A DNA stretch of 51,492 nucleotides from Chloroflexota bacterium (lineage in GTDB: Bacteria; Chloroflexota; Limnocylindria; Limnocylindrales; CSP1-4): assembly GCA_029778235.1 (NCBI GenBank), contig JAKOQS010000141.1, positions 1 through 51,492 on the forward strand. The letters run 5' to 3'. Below are positions 27,523 through 39,312 of this stretch, piece by piece. The translations under genes were made by a program, and so were the position numbers. How positions within the stretch are numbered: position 1 is the stretch's first letter; each line of letters starts with the position of its first letter. The notes under the pieces were generated by a model. The model saw only the letters and a program-made list of their open reading frames with translations. It was not told where the DNA came from and ran no database searches.

Positions 27523-27592
27523 GCCCGACGGGCCCCGGGCGGAGGCGGGGCCCCGCGCGTGGGTGCCCGACGGGCCCCGGGCGGAGGCGGGG
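27523..27592 (+). repeat. Direct repeat of about 28 bp, period 42
   Basis: GCCCGACGGGCCCCGGGC plus GGAGGCGGGG occurs at 27523 and again at 27565. Both copies are noncoding. Confidence 0.8.
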
Positions 27593-27724
27593 TCGCGGGC
27601 GGAGACGCCCGCCTCGGCAGGCCGAGTCGGTCGGCCGGGGCGCCCTGCCGACTGCCGACCCTCGGCCCTGACGCGGGACGTTGGCGACCTGCGCCCGGCG
27701 CCGTTCCGCCGGCTTCCGCCGGGC

Positions 27725-27730
27725 TACCAT
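27725..27730 (+). promoter_or_regulatory. -10 element TACCAT, leaderless-type
   Basis: TACCAT, 6 nt, then the GTG start of the decarboxylase gene. No ribosome-binding site. Confidence 0.55.
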
Positions 27731-27736
27731 CGCGCC

Positions 27737-29530
27737 GTGGACGACCGAGCCGAGCGCGACCCCCTCGACGACTTCGCGTGGCACCCCGACCCCGAGCTGG
27801 TCTGGTACGCGGACCCGGAGCGGTCCCGCGAGCCGATCGAGGCGCTCGGGGTCGCGGCATGGGAGGTCGCCCTCGACTGGTTGTACACGGAAGGGTTCCG
27901 CCGGCCGGTCGGACCGCTGCGGTACGCCGAGCTCCGCCGCGCCTGGTACGGGGTGCCCCCCGACGCCGCCGCGCCGCCGGTCGGCCCGGATACGGCCGCG
28001 GCGCCGGAGACGCCCGCTGCGGCGGTCGGCCCGGCCTCTGCCCCGTCGATCGGCCCGGGACCTGCGCCGGCCGACCCGGTCCACGCGTCGGCCGTCCTCG
28101 ACGAGTTCCGCGCCCGGCTGGCCGAGCACCAGTTCAGCTCGGTCCACCGGCTGTCGTGGAGCTACTTCACGCCGCCGCCGCTCCTCCTCTCGGTCGTCGG
28201 CGAGCTGCTGGCGCAGGTCATCGACCAGGGGGTGGACGTCTGGCACTGCGCGCCCACCGGCGCGTTCGTGGAGGAGGAGACCGTCCGCTGGCTCTGCGAC
28301 CTTGCAGGGTACGGACCGGACGCGTTCGGCGTCCTCACGTCGGGTGGCGTGATGGCCAACATCATGGCGTTGAACGTCGCGCGCGACGTCCACCTGGCAC
28401 GCCTGGTCGCCGGGCGACCCGGCCACGACGACGGATCCAGGGCACGCGGGGAGGCGCTCCCCGAGCCTCCTCGCGCAGCCGCGCTCGCCGGCGCCCGTGT
28501 CTACGCGAGCGACCAGGCCCACTTTTCGATCGGGCGGGCGCTCGACATCCTGGGCTTCCCGCCGGAGACGCTGCGGATCGTGCCGTCGGACGACCGCTTC
28601 AGCCTGGGGGCCCGGCCGGTCGCCGACGCGATCGCCGAGGACCGCCGTGCCGGCCTCCGACCCTTCTGCATCGCCGCGGTCGCCGGCTCGACGAACACGG
28701 GGTCGATCGACGACGTCGCCGGGCTGGCCGACCTCGCGGCCGCTGAGGACCTCTGGCTCCACGTGGACGCGGCGTACGGCGGCGGCGCGCTCCTCTCCGC
28801 GCGCGATGCGGGGCGGATCGGCCCGGTCGAGCGCGCGGACTCGGTGACCATCGACCCGCACAAGTGGTTCTTCCAGCCGTACGACGTCGGCTCGCTGCTC
28901 GTCCGCCGGCGCGACGACCTGCGCGACACCTTCCACCGGGAGCCGGAGTACTACCGCACCCCGGGGCACGAGGAGGAGCCCCTCAGCCTCTACCAGTACT
29001 CGCTGGAGGGATCCCGGCGGTTCCGCGCGCTCAAGCTGTGGATGAGCTGGAAGCACCTGGGCACGCGGGGCCTGGGGCGGCTCGTGGAGCGCAATGACGA
29101 CCTCGCCGCGCGGCTCGCGGCGCTGATCGGAGCGAGCGACGATTTCGAGGCCCTCCCGCCGGAACCCGCGCTGTCGGTGGTCTGCTTCCGATGGCTGCCC
29201 GGCGGCCGGCAGGCGGCCGGACGCCTCGGCCCGGAGATGCTCGACGCGGTGCAGGACCGGCTCCAGCGCGCGCTCGAGGTCTCCGGGGAGGGGTGGGTCT
29301 CCACGACCCGGCTCCGCGGCGCGACGTGGCTGCGCGCGGGGATCGTCAACTACCTCTCGACCGACGAGGACGCGGACCGGATGCTGGCGATCCTGCGCCG
29401 GCTGGGCGCCGATGTGGGCGCGGCGATGGGACTGTCCGGGGCCGGACCGGACGGACGGGCGCAGACCGGTACGGACGATCCCGGGCGGCCTCTGCCCGGA
29501 GCCGGCGGCCCCGGGCGGGTGCGCGGATGA
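27737..29530 (+). CDS. PLP-dependent group II decarboxylase (aromatic-L-amino-acid/glutamate decarboxylase family)
   Basis: 597 residues. The PLP lysine is K376 in TIDPHKWFFQPYDVG; HVDAAYGGGAL supplies the cofactor-binding Asp, and SGGVMANIMALNVAR and SDQAHFSIGRALDILG are family signatures. The family decarboxylates amino acids such as Glu, Trp, Tyr or DOPA to amines; specificity cannot be read. An Ala/Pro-rich insertion (about residues 80-115) and a Gly/Pro-rich tail (last 35 residues) are extra. The GTG start sits 6 nt after TACCAT. Its stop overlaps the J-domain gene as ATGA. The stretch of Asp/Glu near the start (DDRAERDPLDDFAWHPDPEL) begins the true fold. Confidence 0.9.
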   Translation: MDDRAERDPLDDFAWHPDPELVWYADPERSREPIEALGVAAWEVALDWLYTEGFRRPVGPLRYAELRRAWYGVPPDAAAPPVGPDTAAAPETPAAAVGPASAPSIGPGPAPADPVHASAVLDEFRARLAEHQFSSVHRLSWSYFTPPPLLLSVVGELLAQVIDQGVDVWHCAPTGAFVEEETVRWLCDLAGYGPDAFGVLTSGGVMANIMALNVARDVHLARLVAGRPGHDDGSRARGEALPEPPRAAALAGARVYASDQAHFSIGRALDILGFPPETLRIVPSDDRFSLGARPVADAIAEDRRAGLRPFCIAAVAGSTNTGSIDDVAGLADLAAAEDLWLHVDAAYGGGALLSARDAGRIGPVERADSVTIDPHKWFFQPYDVGSLLVRRRDDLRDTFHREPEYYRTPGHEEEPLSLYQYSLEGSRRFRALKLWMSWKHLGTRGLGRLVERNDDLAARLAALIGASDDFEALPPEPALSVVCFRWLPGGRQAAGRLGPEMLDAVQDRLQRALEVSGEGWVSTTRLRGATWLRAGIVNYLSTDEDADRMLAILRRLGADVGAAMGLSGAGPDGRAQTGTDDPGRPLPGAGGPGRVRG

Positions 29531-30195
29531 GCGGGCCCGGCCCGCGGGCGACCGATCTCTACCGCCTGCTCCAGGTCGACCCGGAGGCCGACGTGGAGAT
29601 CATCGGGGCGGCGTACCGGAAGCTCGCGCAGCGCTACCACCCGGACGTGACGGACGACCCCGAGGCGGCGGCGTGGATGGCCGCGATCAACACCGCGTGG
29701 GAGGTCCTCCGCGACCCCGCGCGGCGCGCGGCGTACGACCGCGAGAGGCGGTTCACGACGGGGGTCGCGACCGGCCGCGGTGCGGCGGGCGGGCCCGGCA
29801 CGCCGGACGACCCGGCCGGGCGCAGCGGCGCGGGTGCCGGGAGGCAGACCGGCACGGCGGGAGCGTCCGGCGCAGCTGGCCGCAGCCCGGACGCTGCCTC
29901 CTGGGGCGGGCGAGCACGCGGTGGCGTCTCCGGGTCGGGCGCCTCCACCGGGGACGGCGAGAAGTGGCGCGCGGGCGGCGCGGCCGGGACCGGCGGAACG
30001 CAGGACGACTGGGCGGGGCCACCCCCCGGTCCGGCGAGCGGCTCGGTCCTCACGTTCGGTCGGTACCGGGGCTGGTCACTCGGGGAGGTGGCCCGCCGCG
30101 ACCTCGACTTCCTCGAGTGGCTCCACCGCGCCCCGGTCGGCCGCCAATACCAGGCCGAGATCGCCGCGATCCTCCGCCGCTACGGACGCAGGTAG
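29527..30195 (+). CDS. J-domain protein with a C-terminal ExoX-like module
   Basis: 222 residues. Residues 9-75 are a J domain with HPD at 38-40, which would stimulate an Hsp70 ATPase. Residues 78-175 are a Gly/Ala/Ser-rich linker. Residues 177-222 (LTFGRYRGWSLGEVARRDLD, FLEWLHRAP) match the short C-terminal module found in exonuclease X-like proteins (typical pattern F-G-K/R-Y-x-G-x-x-x-x-E-V-A). It lacks the Gly/Phe and zinc-finger parts of DnaJ. Coupled to the decarboxylase by ATGA. Its last 10 codons are duplicated 1.36 kb downstream. Confidence 0.85.
   Translation: MSGPGPRATDLYRLLQVDPEADVEIIGAAYRKLAQRYHPDVTDDPEAAAWMAAINTAWEVLRDPARRAAYDRERRFTTGVATGRGAAGGPGTPDDPAGRSGAGAGRQTGTAGASGAAGRSPDAASWGGRARGGVSGSGASTGDGEKWRAGGAAGTGGTQDDWAGPPPGPASGSVLTFGRYRGWSLGEVARRDLDFLEWLHRAPVGRQYQAEIAAILRRYGRR
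30161..30188 (+). repeat. Copy 1 of the J-gene 3'-end direct repeat
   Basis: 28 nt shared with 31519-31546; the first 25 are identical. Copy 1 is inside the J-protein gene and encodes most of AAILRRYGR before its TAG. Confidence 0.9.
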
Positions 30196-30334
30196 TCGTC
30201 GGATCGCCCGCCGCTCCGACGGGACGACGGTCGGCACTGGCAGCCGATGCAACAGGCGGCGACCATGGTGCCGGGCAGCCGTCGGTCGGGTCTCCCGCAT
30301 CGCCACCGTCGGCGGAGTCCCGGGGCCGGCAGCG

Positions 30335-31504
30335 ATGTGGTCCGTGAACAACCCTCTGTCCGGGCGCGAGCCCGGGGCGGCGACCGCTGCACCCGGTCCA
30401 TCGCGTATTGCAGGCGAGGGGGGTCCCGGGGATCCCGGCGCGGCTGCCGTTCCGGCCGATGCAACCGGAGCCTCGAGCAGCCTGCTTCGGACGGCCGCGG
30501 CGTGGCTCGGCGTGCTCGCGATCCCCGGCGGGCTCCTGGGTGCCGTCGTCGTGAGGGTTGCGTTCAACCCGATCTTCGCAGCGAGGCCGGAGGCGGGGGA
30601 CCAGGAGCGGGCGCTGGTCATCGCCACGAGCCTGGTCTGCGCACCGCTTGGTGCGGCTGTGGTGGCGTGGCGAGCGGCATCGCCCGGGCACCGCTGGGCG
30701 AGCATCGTCGCCTTCGTCCTCGGAGCGGGGACCCTGTCTGTGTTCCTCGTGTCGATCGTGGCCGCCCTCATGCCGACGCACGACGGCTTCTACGGAGTCG
30801 ATCCCTACCGGGTCGCCGATGCCGCGCGCCTGCCGTGGTCGGTCGCCGTCCTCGTGCCGGCCTCGCTCATGCTCGCCGGCACGACACTGCGCTGGTGCGT
30901 CGCCGACAGGTCCAGATCCCGTCGGCGCGCCTGGGTGGCATGCGCATCCCTTGCGGTCGTCGTCGCTCCCGTCGGTGTGCTTCTCACTGTCGCCTGGTGG
31001 GCTCCGTCGTGCCGCCCGGGCTGGACCTGCCTCCCGGAGGCCGGCATCACCTTCGCCATGCCGGAGGGATGGAGCCGGGTCGGTGCGGATCCCGACGACA
31101 TCTTCGCCGCGTCCGCGGGGAGCGACCGGAGGCGCTTCGTCGTCGAGGACGGCGCGGGCATCCTCGTGGGGTACGGTCACGCGGTCCCGAGCAGCGTCGT
31201 CGAGCTGGAGAACGTCCTACCAGGTCTCCTTGCGGCCCGACCGAGCATCAGCTTCACCTACAACACCGACGTCGCTGCGCGTCGGGAGAAGCTGCCGGCG
31301 GGCGACGCCCTCCGCGTCGACTTCCTGCACTGGACCTCGTTCTTGTTCGCCTTGAAGCAGGCGAGCATCACCTACTGGCTCCGAGTCGGTGACCGACTCC
31401 TGGTGTTCGAGTACATGGAGGCCTACGGGGAGGGCGCGTCGGAACCGACATCGGCAGACCCACCTGAGCTCCGAAGGCTCCTCGAGTCCGTCCGCCCGCT
31501 CTGA
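30335..31504 (+). CDS. Membrane protein with extracytoplasmic domain, inside a duplicated-end segment
   Basis: 389 residues, not recognised. After a hydrophilic N-terminus (1-50) come about five hydrophobic segments (52-75, 92-110, 123-143, 168-187, 203-225), then a soluble domain (230-389) starting SCRPGWTCLPEAGITFAMPEG, with PEGWSRVGADPDD resembling PsbP/LpqN-type lipoprotein domains. Codon choice appears less GC-biased than in the neighbours (CTT, GTT and similar codons appear), though I did not compute it. It lies between two copies of the J-gene 3' end, suggesting insertion. The ATG at 30335 is a choice; no clear ribosome-binding site. Confidence 0.7.
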   Translation: MWSVNNPLSGREPGAATAAPGPSRIAGEGGPGDPGAAAVPADATGASSSLLRTAAAWLGVLAIPGGLLGAVVVRVAFNPIFAARPEAGDQERALVIATSLVCAPLGAAVVAWRAASPGHRWASIVAFVLGAGTLSVFLVSIVAALMPTHDGFYGVDPYRVADAARLPWSVAVLVPASLMLAGTTLRWCVADRSRSRRRAWVACASLAVVVAPVGVLLTVAWWAPSCRPGWTCLPEAGITFAMPEGWSRVGADPDDIFAASAGSDRRRFVVEDGAGILVGYGHAVPSSVVELENVLPGLLAARPSISFTYNTDVAARREKLPAGDALRVDFLHWTSFLFALKQASITYWLRVGDRLLVFEYMEAYGEGASEPTSADPPELRRLLESVRPL

Positions 31505-31518
31505 TCGCGTCGGGCGCC

Positions 31519-31546
31519 TCGCCGCGATCCTCCGCCGCTACGGGCG
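31519..31546 (+). repeat. Copy 2 of the J-gene 3'-end direct repeat
   Basis: Identical to 30161-30185 for 25 nt, then one mismatch. With the following GGCGCTGA it would encode the same C-terminus AAILRRYGRR and a stop (TGA at 31551-31553) as the J-protein gene. Confidence 0.9.
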
Positions 31547-31557
31547 GCGCTGAGCCT

Positions 31558-31806
31558 TCAGCCGCCGGGGCGCCAGGCTCCGACGCGAAATGCGCGTCGG
31601 AGGCGCGCGAGGGGGCCGCGGCTCGGCGACGCGGCGCCGGGGCCGACGCTCCCGTCGCCGTCGCGAGCACCCCGCCGCTCCGCCTCGAGCTCGCTCGGAT
31701 CGCCCGGGATCTCGTCGCTCAGCGTGCGTATCGGGACCGGGGTCGTCCCGTACGGCCCGAGGAAGGCGCCGGCGTTGCGCTCCTGCTCGCGGCGCCCGTC
31801 ACCCAC
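31558..31806 (-). CDS. Possible small protein downstream of the oxidoreductase
   Basis: 82 residues from a GTG whose sequence GTGGGTGA overlaps the oxidoreductase stop by 8 nt, the same arrangement as at the FGGY kinase start. The product (GDGRREQERNAGAFLGPYGT ... LARLRRAFRVGAWRPGG) has no recognised domain, but it is not purely Arg/Pro/Ala as shadow frames are. A short regulatory or unknown protein is possible; a chance ORF is not excluded. Confidence 0.4.
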   Translation of the reverse strand: MGDGRREQERNAGAFLGPYGTTPVPIRTLSDEIPGDPSELEAERRGARDGDGSVGPGAASPSRGPLARLRRAFRVGAWRPGG

Positions 31807-33136
31807 CCGCGGAGGCGAGGTCCCGCGCCCTGTCCCTCCCGCTCCGGCGGTCCTTGTACTGGTACCACTCGCCGACGAGCGGCAGGAACCACGCCCGTCC
31901 CTCGTAGGGGGCCGGGATGAGGGGGAAGCCGACCCGCGCGAGCGCCGGGGCCGGCCCGCCGCCCATCCACCGCGCCATCTCCGTCCCCAGGTACGGGAAG
32001 AGCGCCACGCCGTTGCCGCAGCACCCGGTGGCGTAGTAGACCTCGCCCGAGCGGCCCGCGTGCGGCATCCGGTCGTACGTGAACGCGACCTTCCCGCTCC
32101 AGTAGAAGTCGATCGGGACCCCGGTGAGCTGCGGGTGGATCGCGAGCATCCCGCGGTGGAGGATGCCCGCCGCCTTCTCGTCGCTCGTCGGCCAGAAGCT
32201 CGCCCGCCCGCCGAAGAGCATCCGTCCGTCGGCGGTCCCGCGCCAGTAGTAGAGGAAGTACTTCGTGTCGAAGAACATCCGCCCGCGGGGCGTCAGCTCC
32301 GCAAGGAGTCCTGGGTCGAGCGGCTCCGTCGCGATGATGTAGCTGCTGATCGGGATGACGCGCCGGCGGAGAGCCGGCGCGGCCGCATCGCCATAGCCGT
32401 TCGTCCCGACGAAGACCTTGCCGGCGATCAGCGCACCGCGGGTCGTCTCCACCACGACGCGTCCGTCGCGCTGGGGGCGGATCGCGGTGGCGCGCGTCCG
32501 CTCGTGGACGTCCACGCCGGCGTCGACGGCACGCTGCGCGAGGCCGACCGTCAGCTTGCCGGGGTGGATCCCCCCGTCTGCCGGGAACAGCAGCCCGCCG
32601 TAGTAGGCGTCCGTGCCGATCTCGGTCCGGAGCCGCTCGCGCGGCACCCACGTCGCCGAGCCGTCGTAGCCGCCGAGCTCCTGCGCGTACGCCTCCAGCT
32701 CGTTCGCGTCGTGACGGCTCCAGGCGAGCTCCAGGTGCCCCTCGCGCCGCATCTCCGCCTCGATGCCCTCGGTCTCCTCCAGGCGCGCCACGTGGTCCAC
32801 CGCGGCGACCGACTCGGCGAGGAGGGCGCGGCCGGTGTCGCGGCCGTACCGCTCGCAGAGCTGCTCGAGGCCCCACTTGAACCCGGAGAGCACCATCCCG
32901 CCGCTGCGGGTGGACGCGCCCCAGCCGAGGGTCTCGCCCTCGAGAAGGACGACCGACGCGCCCGCGCGGGCGAGCTCGCGCGCGGCGGACAGCCCGGTGA
33001 TCCCTCCGCCGATGACGACGACGTCCGCCGTGTCGGGGAGGGCGTGCCGCTCCACGAGCGGCATCGGCGGCATGGTCGCCTGCCAGAGCGGGGTGTGGCG
33101 GACGCGTGCGAACTCGACGGGAAGCTCGGTGCTCAT
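31799..33136 (-). CDS. DadA/PuuB-type FAD-dependent amine oxidoreductase
   Basis: 445 residues. The N-terminal ADVVVIGGGITGLSAARELA is the Rossmann FAD motif and VVLLEGETLGWGASTRSGGM continues the family pattern (GASGRNGG type). KVFVGTNGYG, RVIPISSYIIATEPL and YYATGCCGNGVALFPYLG are conserved in gamma-glutamylputrescine oxidase/glycine-oxidase-like proteins. It would oxidise an amine or amino acid using FAD and oxygen or a quinone. TACAGT lies 6 nt before the ATG. Downstream of an 18-bp repeat array, and separate from the pyr genes. Confidence 0.88.
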   Translation of the reverse strand: MSTELPVEFARVRHTPLWQATMPPMPLVERHALPDTADVVVIGGGITGLSAARELARAGASVVLLEGETLGWGASTRSGGMVLSGFKWGLEQLCERYGRDTGRALLAESVAAVDHVARLEETEGIEAEMRREGHLELAWSRHDANELEAYAQELGGYDGSATWVPRERLRTEIGTDAYYGGLLFPADGGIHPGKLTVGLAQRAVDAGVDVHERTRATAIRPQRDGRVVVETTRGALIAGKVFVGTNGYGDAAAPALRRRVIPISSYIIATEPLDPGLLAELTPRGRMFFDTKYFLYYWRGTADGRMLFGGRASFWPTSDEKAAGILHRGMLAIHPQLTGVPIDFYWSGKVAFTYDRMPHAGRSGEVYYATGCCGNGVALFPYLGTEMARWMGGGPAPALARVGFPLIPAPYEGRAWFLPLVGEWYQYKDRRSGRDRARDLASAGG

Positions 33137-33142
33137 GGAGCG

Positions 33143-33148
33143 ACTGTA
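33143..33148 (-). promoter_or_regulatory. -10 element TACAGT, leaderless-type
   Basis: TACAGT, 6 nt, then the ATG of the oxidoreductase gene. Confidence 0.55.
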
Positions 33149-33187
33149 GCGCGCGGGCGGTGCGGTCGCGGGCCCCAGGGCCCGGTG

Positions 33188-33265
33188 CGGTGCGGCCGCG
33201 TGGTTCGGTGCGGCCGCGTGGTTCGGTGCGGCCGCGTGGCTCGGTGCGGCCGCGTGGCTCGGTGC
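33188..33265. repeat. 18-bp tandem repeat, four copies plus a partial
   Basis: Units start at 33188, 33206, 33224 and 33242, with a partial at 33260; sequence CGGTGCGGCCGCGTGGTT with CT in the last two copies. It lies in the 151-bp gap between pyrC and the oxidoreductase gene and is 18 nt-periodic but noncoding on the gene strand. Confidence 0.93.
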
Positions 33266-33287
33266 CCGCGGCCGGGCGCCGCGGCCC

Positions 33288-34751
33288 TCAGTCCACGTCG
33301 GCGAAGGCGACGCGCCCCCCGGCGACGGTGAGCAGGACGCGCCCGGAGAGCGTCCGGCCGGCGAGGGGCGTGTTCTTGCCCTTCGAGCGCAGCGTCGCCG
33401 CCGTGACGATCCACGACGCGGACCGGTCGAAGACGACGAGGTCGGCCGGCTCGCCTGCCGAGAGGCCGCCCGTCGCGGGACGGCCGCTCCACCCGCCGAG
33501 GACGCGGGCCGGGCCCGACGTGAGCGCCGCGACCGCGTCGACCAGGCTCAGCTCGCCCGCGTCCACGGCCGCGAGGAGGACGCCGAGCGCGGTCTCGATG
33601 CCGGAGATACCGTTGGACGCGAGCCCGAACTCGACCTCCTTGTCCACGAGCGTGTGCGGCGCATGGTCGGTCGCGACCGCGTCCGCGGTCCCGTCGCGAA
33701 GGGCCGCGCGGACGGCCGCGGCGTCCACCGGGTCGCGGAGCGGCGGGTTCACGCGCAGCGACGCGTCGTACGGCCCGGCGACGATCGCCGCGTCCGTCCA
33801 GGGATCGCGCGCGGCACCGGCGTCGTCGAGCGCCTCCCACGCCCAGCGGCGCGCGCCGGCGATCCACTCGTCGGCGAGCGCGAGGTGATGCGGCGTCACG
33901 TCGCAGGTGACCGGGAGGCCCGCGGCCTTCGCTCGCCGGACGAGGTCGAGAGCCCCGGCCGTCGAGAGGTGGGTGAGGTGCAGCCGGGCGCCGGGGACGT
34001 CCGCCACGACATCGGCGAGGATCGCGAGATCGCGCGCGACGACGGACGCCTCCGCGGCGGCGGGCCAGCCGCGCAGGCCGAGCACGGACGCGACGAGGCC
34101 CTCGTGCGCCTCGGCGCCGGCCGTCAGCGCGGTCTCCTCGGCGTGCTCGACGATCGGCAGCCCGAGCATCCCGGCGTATCGGAGGGCGTGCGCGAGGAGG
34201 ACGGGCCCCTTCACCGGCGCGCCGTCGTCACTGAAGCCCACGACGCCGGCGTCAGCCATCTCCCCGAGGGCGGCGAGCGTCTCGCCCTTGCGGCCTGCCG
34301 AGACCGCCCCGACGATCTCGAGCGCCACCGGCGACCCGGAGGTCGCGGCCGCCGCGCGGACGAGCCCGACGACGGCCGCGCCGTCGATCGCCGGCGACGT
34401 GTTCGCCATCGCGCAGAGGCGCGTGAACCCGCCGTGCGCGGCGGCGGCGAGCCCCGTCGCGACCGTCTCCGCGTCTTCGAAGCCCGGCTCGCGGAGGTGC
34501 GCGTGCAGGTCGGTGAACCCGGGCGCGACCACGATCCCGGACGCGTCCACGCCCTTCGCGGCGGCGCCCGTCAGCCACGTGACGCCGGCGATCTCGCCGT
34601 CGTGCACGACGATCTCGCCGGGCCCCTCGCGGCCCGCGAACGGGTCCACGAGCCAGGCCCTGGAGACCTCGAGGTCGGCGAGCCGGGCACCGACGCGCAG
34701 TGCGCCGCCCCCCTTGTCGGCCTTCGCGCTCACGCGCGGCTCACGCGGCAT
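33288..34751 (-). CDS. pyrC: Dihydroorotase
   Basis: 487 residues. Zinc-binding and catalytic motifs are present: DLHAHLREPGFEDAET, DDGAPV, VEHAEE, RLHLTHLST, VTPHHLAL and ATDHAPHT. It closes carbamoyl-aspartate to dihydroorotate. The ATG at 34751 is preceded by AAGGAG; a GTG six codons earlier (34769) is also possible. It overlaps pyrB by 11 nt. The C-terminus NTPLAGRTLSGRVLLTVAGG is the usual amidohydrolase beta-sandwich end. The protein is slightly long because of a basic N-terminal extension. Confidence 0.94.
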   Translation of the reverse strand: MPREPRVSAKADKGGGALRVGARLADLEVSRAWLVDPFAGREGPGEIVVHDGEIAGVTWLTGAAAKGVDASGIVVAPGFTDLHAHLREPGFEDAETVATGLAAAAHGGFTRLCAMANTSPAIDGAAVVGLVRAAAATSGSPVALEIVGAVSAGRKGETLAALGEMADAGVVGFSDDGAPVKGPVLLAHALRYAGMLGLPIVEHAEETALTAGAEAHEGLVASVLGLRGWPAAAEASVVARDLAILADVVADVPGARLHLTHLSTAGALDLVRRAKAAGLPVTCDVTPHHLALADEWIAGARRWAWEALDDAGAARDPWTDAAIVAGPYDASLRVNPPLRDPVDAAAVRAALRDGTADAVATDHAPHTLVDKEVEFGLASNGISGIETALGVLLAAVDAGELSLVDAVAALTSGPARVLGGWSGRPATGGLSAGEPADLVVFDRSASWIVTAATLRSKGKNTPLAGRTLSGRVLLTVAGGRVAFADVD

Positions 34752-35775
34752 CGCCGGCTCCTTCGTCACCGTGCACGCCGGCGAGCAGGTACAGCAGCGC
34801 CATGCGCACCGCCACCCCGTTGGTCACCTGGTCCTCGATCACCGCCCGGTCGAGCGCGACGACGGCCGGGTCGATCTCCACCCCCTCGTTCATCGGCCCC
34901 GGGTGCATGACGAGCGCCTCCGGCTTCGCCGCCGCCAGCCGGTCGAGCGTCAGGCCGAACCGCGCGGTGTACTCCCGGAGCGACGGCAGCAGCCCCGAGT
35001 CCATCCGCTCTTTCTGGATGCGCAGCGCCATGACGACGTCCGCGTCGCGGAGGGCCGCGTCGATGTCGCTCGTCACGGTGAACCGCCCGTGCCCCGGGAA
35101 CCCAGCCGCACGCCCGCCCCATCGGTCCAGGCCGCGCAGGAGGGTGGACGGCCCGCAGAGCCAGAGGTCCGCGCCGGCGGCGGTCAGGCTCCAGATGTTC
35201 GACCGGGCGACGCGGCTGTGGAGGATGTCCCCCAGGATGACCACCTTGCGCCCGGCGACCGATCCGCCCGGGAGGCGTTCGCGCATCGTGTACAGGTCGA
35301 GCAGCGCCTGCGTGGGATGCGCGTGCCACCCGTCGCCGCCGTTGAGCACGTGCCCGTCGAAGTGCTCCGCGGCGAGGTACGGCGCGCCCGACGTGCCATG
35401 GCGCATGACGAGCATCTGCGCGCCCAGCGCCTGGACCGTCCGGATCGTGTCGACGAGGCTCTCGCCCTTCGTCACCGAGCTCGTGGACGCGGCGATGTTG
35501 ACGACGTCGGCGGAGAGGTTCTTCGCGGCGACCTCGAAGCTCACCCGCGTCCGCGTGGACGCCTCCCAGAAGATGATCGTCACGTTCCGGCCGCGGAGCG
35601 CGGGGACCTTGGCGATCGGGCGCGCCAGGATCCCCTTCATCGCGTCGGCCGTGCGCATCACGAGGTCGATCTCGTCCGCGGTGAGCACGTCCACGTCGAG
35701 CAGGTGACGATGCGGCCAGTGCGTGGCTGCCGCCTCGGCGACGATCGCGTCGGAGGGGCCGTGTCTCTCGGTCAT
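34741..35775 (-). CDS. pyrB: Aspartate carbamoyltransferase catalytic subunit
   Basis: 344 residues. The carbamoyl-phosphate motif is EASTRTRVSFE; HPTQALLDLYT and HPGPMNEGVEI bind aspartate and phosphate. It makes carbamoyl-aspartate, the committed pyrimidine step. No pyrI-like regulatory subunit is adjacent; control is through PyrR instead. It starts 13 nt after pyrR. The C-terminus ends in LLYLLAGVHGDEG, typical of class B trimeric enzymes. Confidence 0.94.
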   Translation of the reverse strand: MTERHGPSDAIVAEAAATHWPHRHLLDVDVLTADEIDLVMRTADAMKGILARPIAKVPALRGRNVTIIFWEASTRTRVSFEVAAKNLSADVVNIAASTSSVTKGESLVDTIRTVQALGAQMLVMRHGTSGAPYLAAEHFDGHVLNGGDGWHAHPTQALLDLYTMRERLPGGSVAGRKVVILGDILHSRVARSNIWSLTAAGADLWLCGPSTLLRGLDRWGGRAAGFPGHGRFTVTSDIDAALRDADVVMALRIQKERMDSGLLPSLREYTARFGLTLDRLAAAKPEALVMHPGPMNEGVEIDPAVVALDRAVIEDQVTNGVAVRMALLYLLAGVHGDEGAGDAA

Positions 35776-35788
35776 CGGCGGGCCTGCG

Positions 35789-39215
<3,427 letters not shown>

Positions 39216-39312
39216 CGGGCGATGGCACCTCCGGCGACGCCGGACGGGCGGCAGCCCCGGACCCGCTCGACCGAGAGGCGGCAGCGCGCCCGGGCGGAGG
39301 TGGTGCGTCCGC

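Larger units (their letters stand above)
27297..27736. other. Divergent intergenic region with repeats
   Basis: No convincing gene in these 440 bases. It holds TATCGT for the minus-strand membrane gene, a long direct repeat (27523 and 27565), a 7-bp hairpin with GAGA loop at 27595-27612, and the TACCAT box of the decarboxylase gene at its right end. The middle could encode a structured RNA, but I recognise none. Confidence 0.5.

Noticed and set aside
30335-31504. Integrated prophage or ICE at the J-gene end
   Set aside because: The segment is only 1.36 kb and has no integrase, relaxase or phage gene; only a small nonautonomous insertion or duplication fits.
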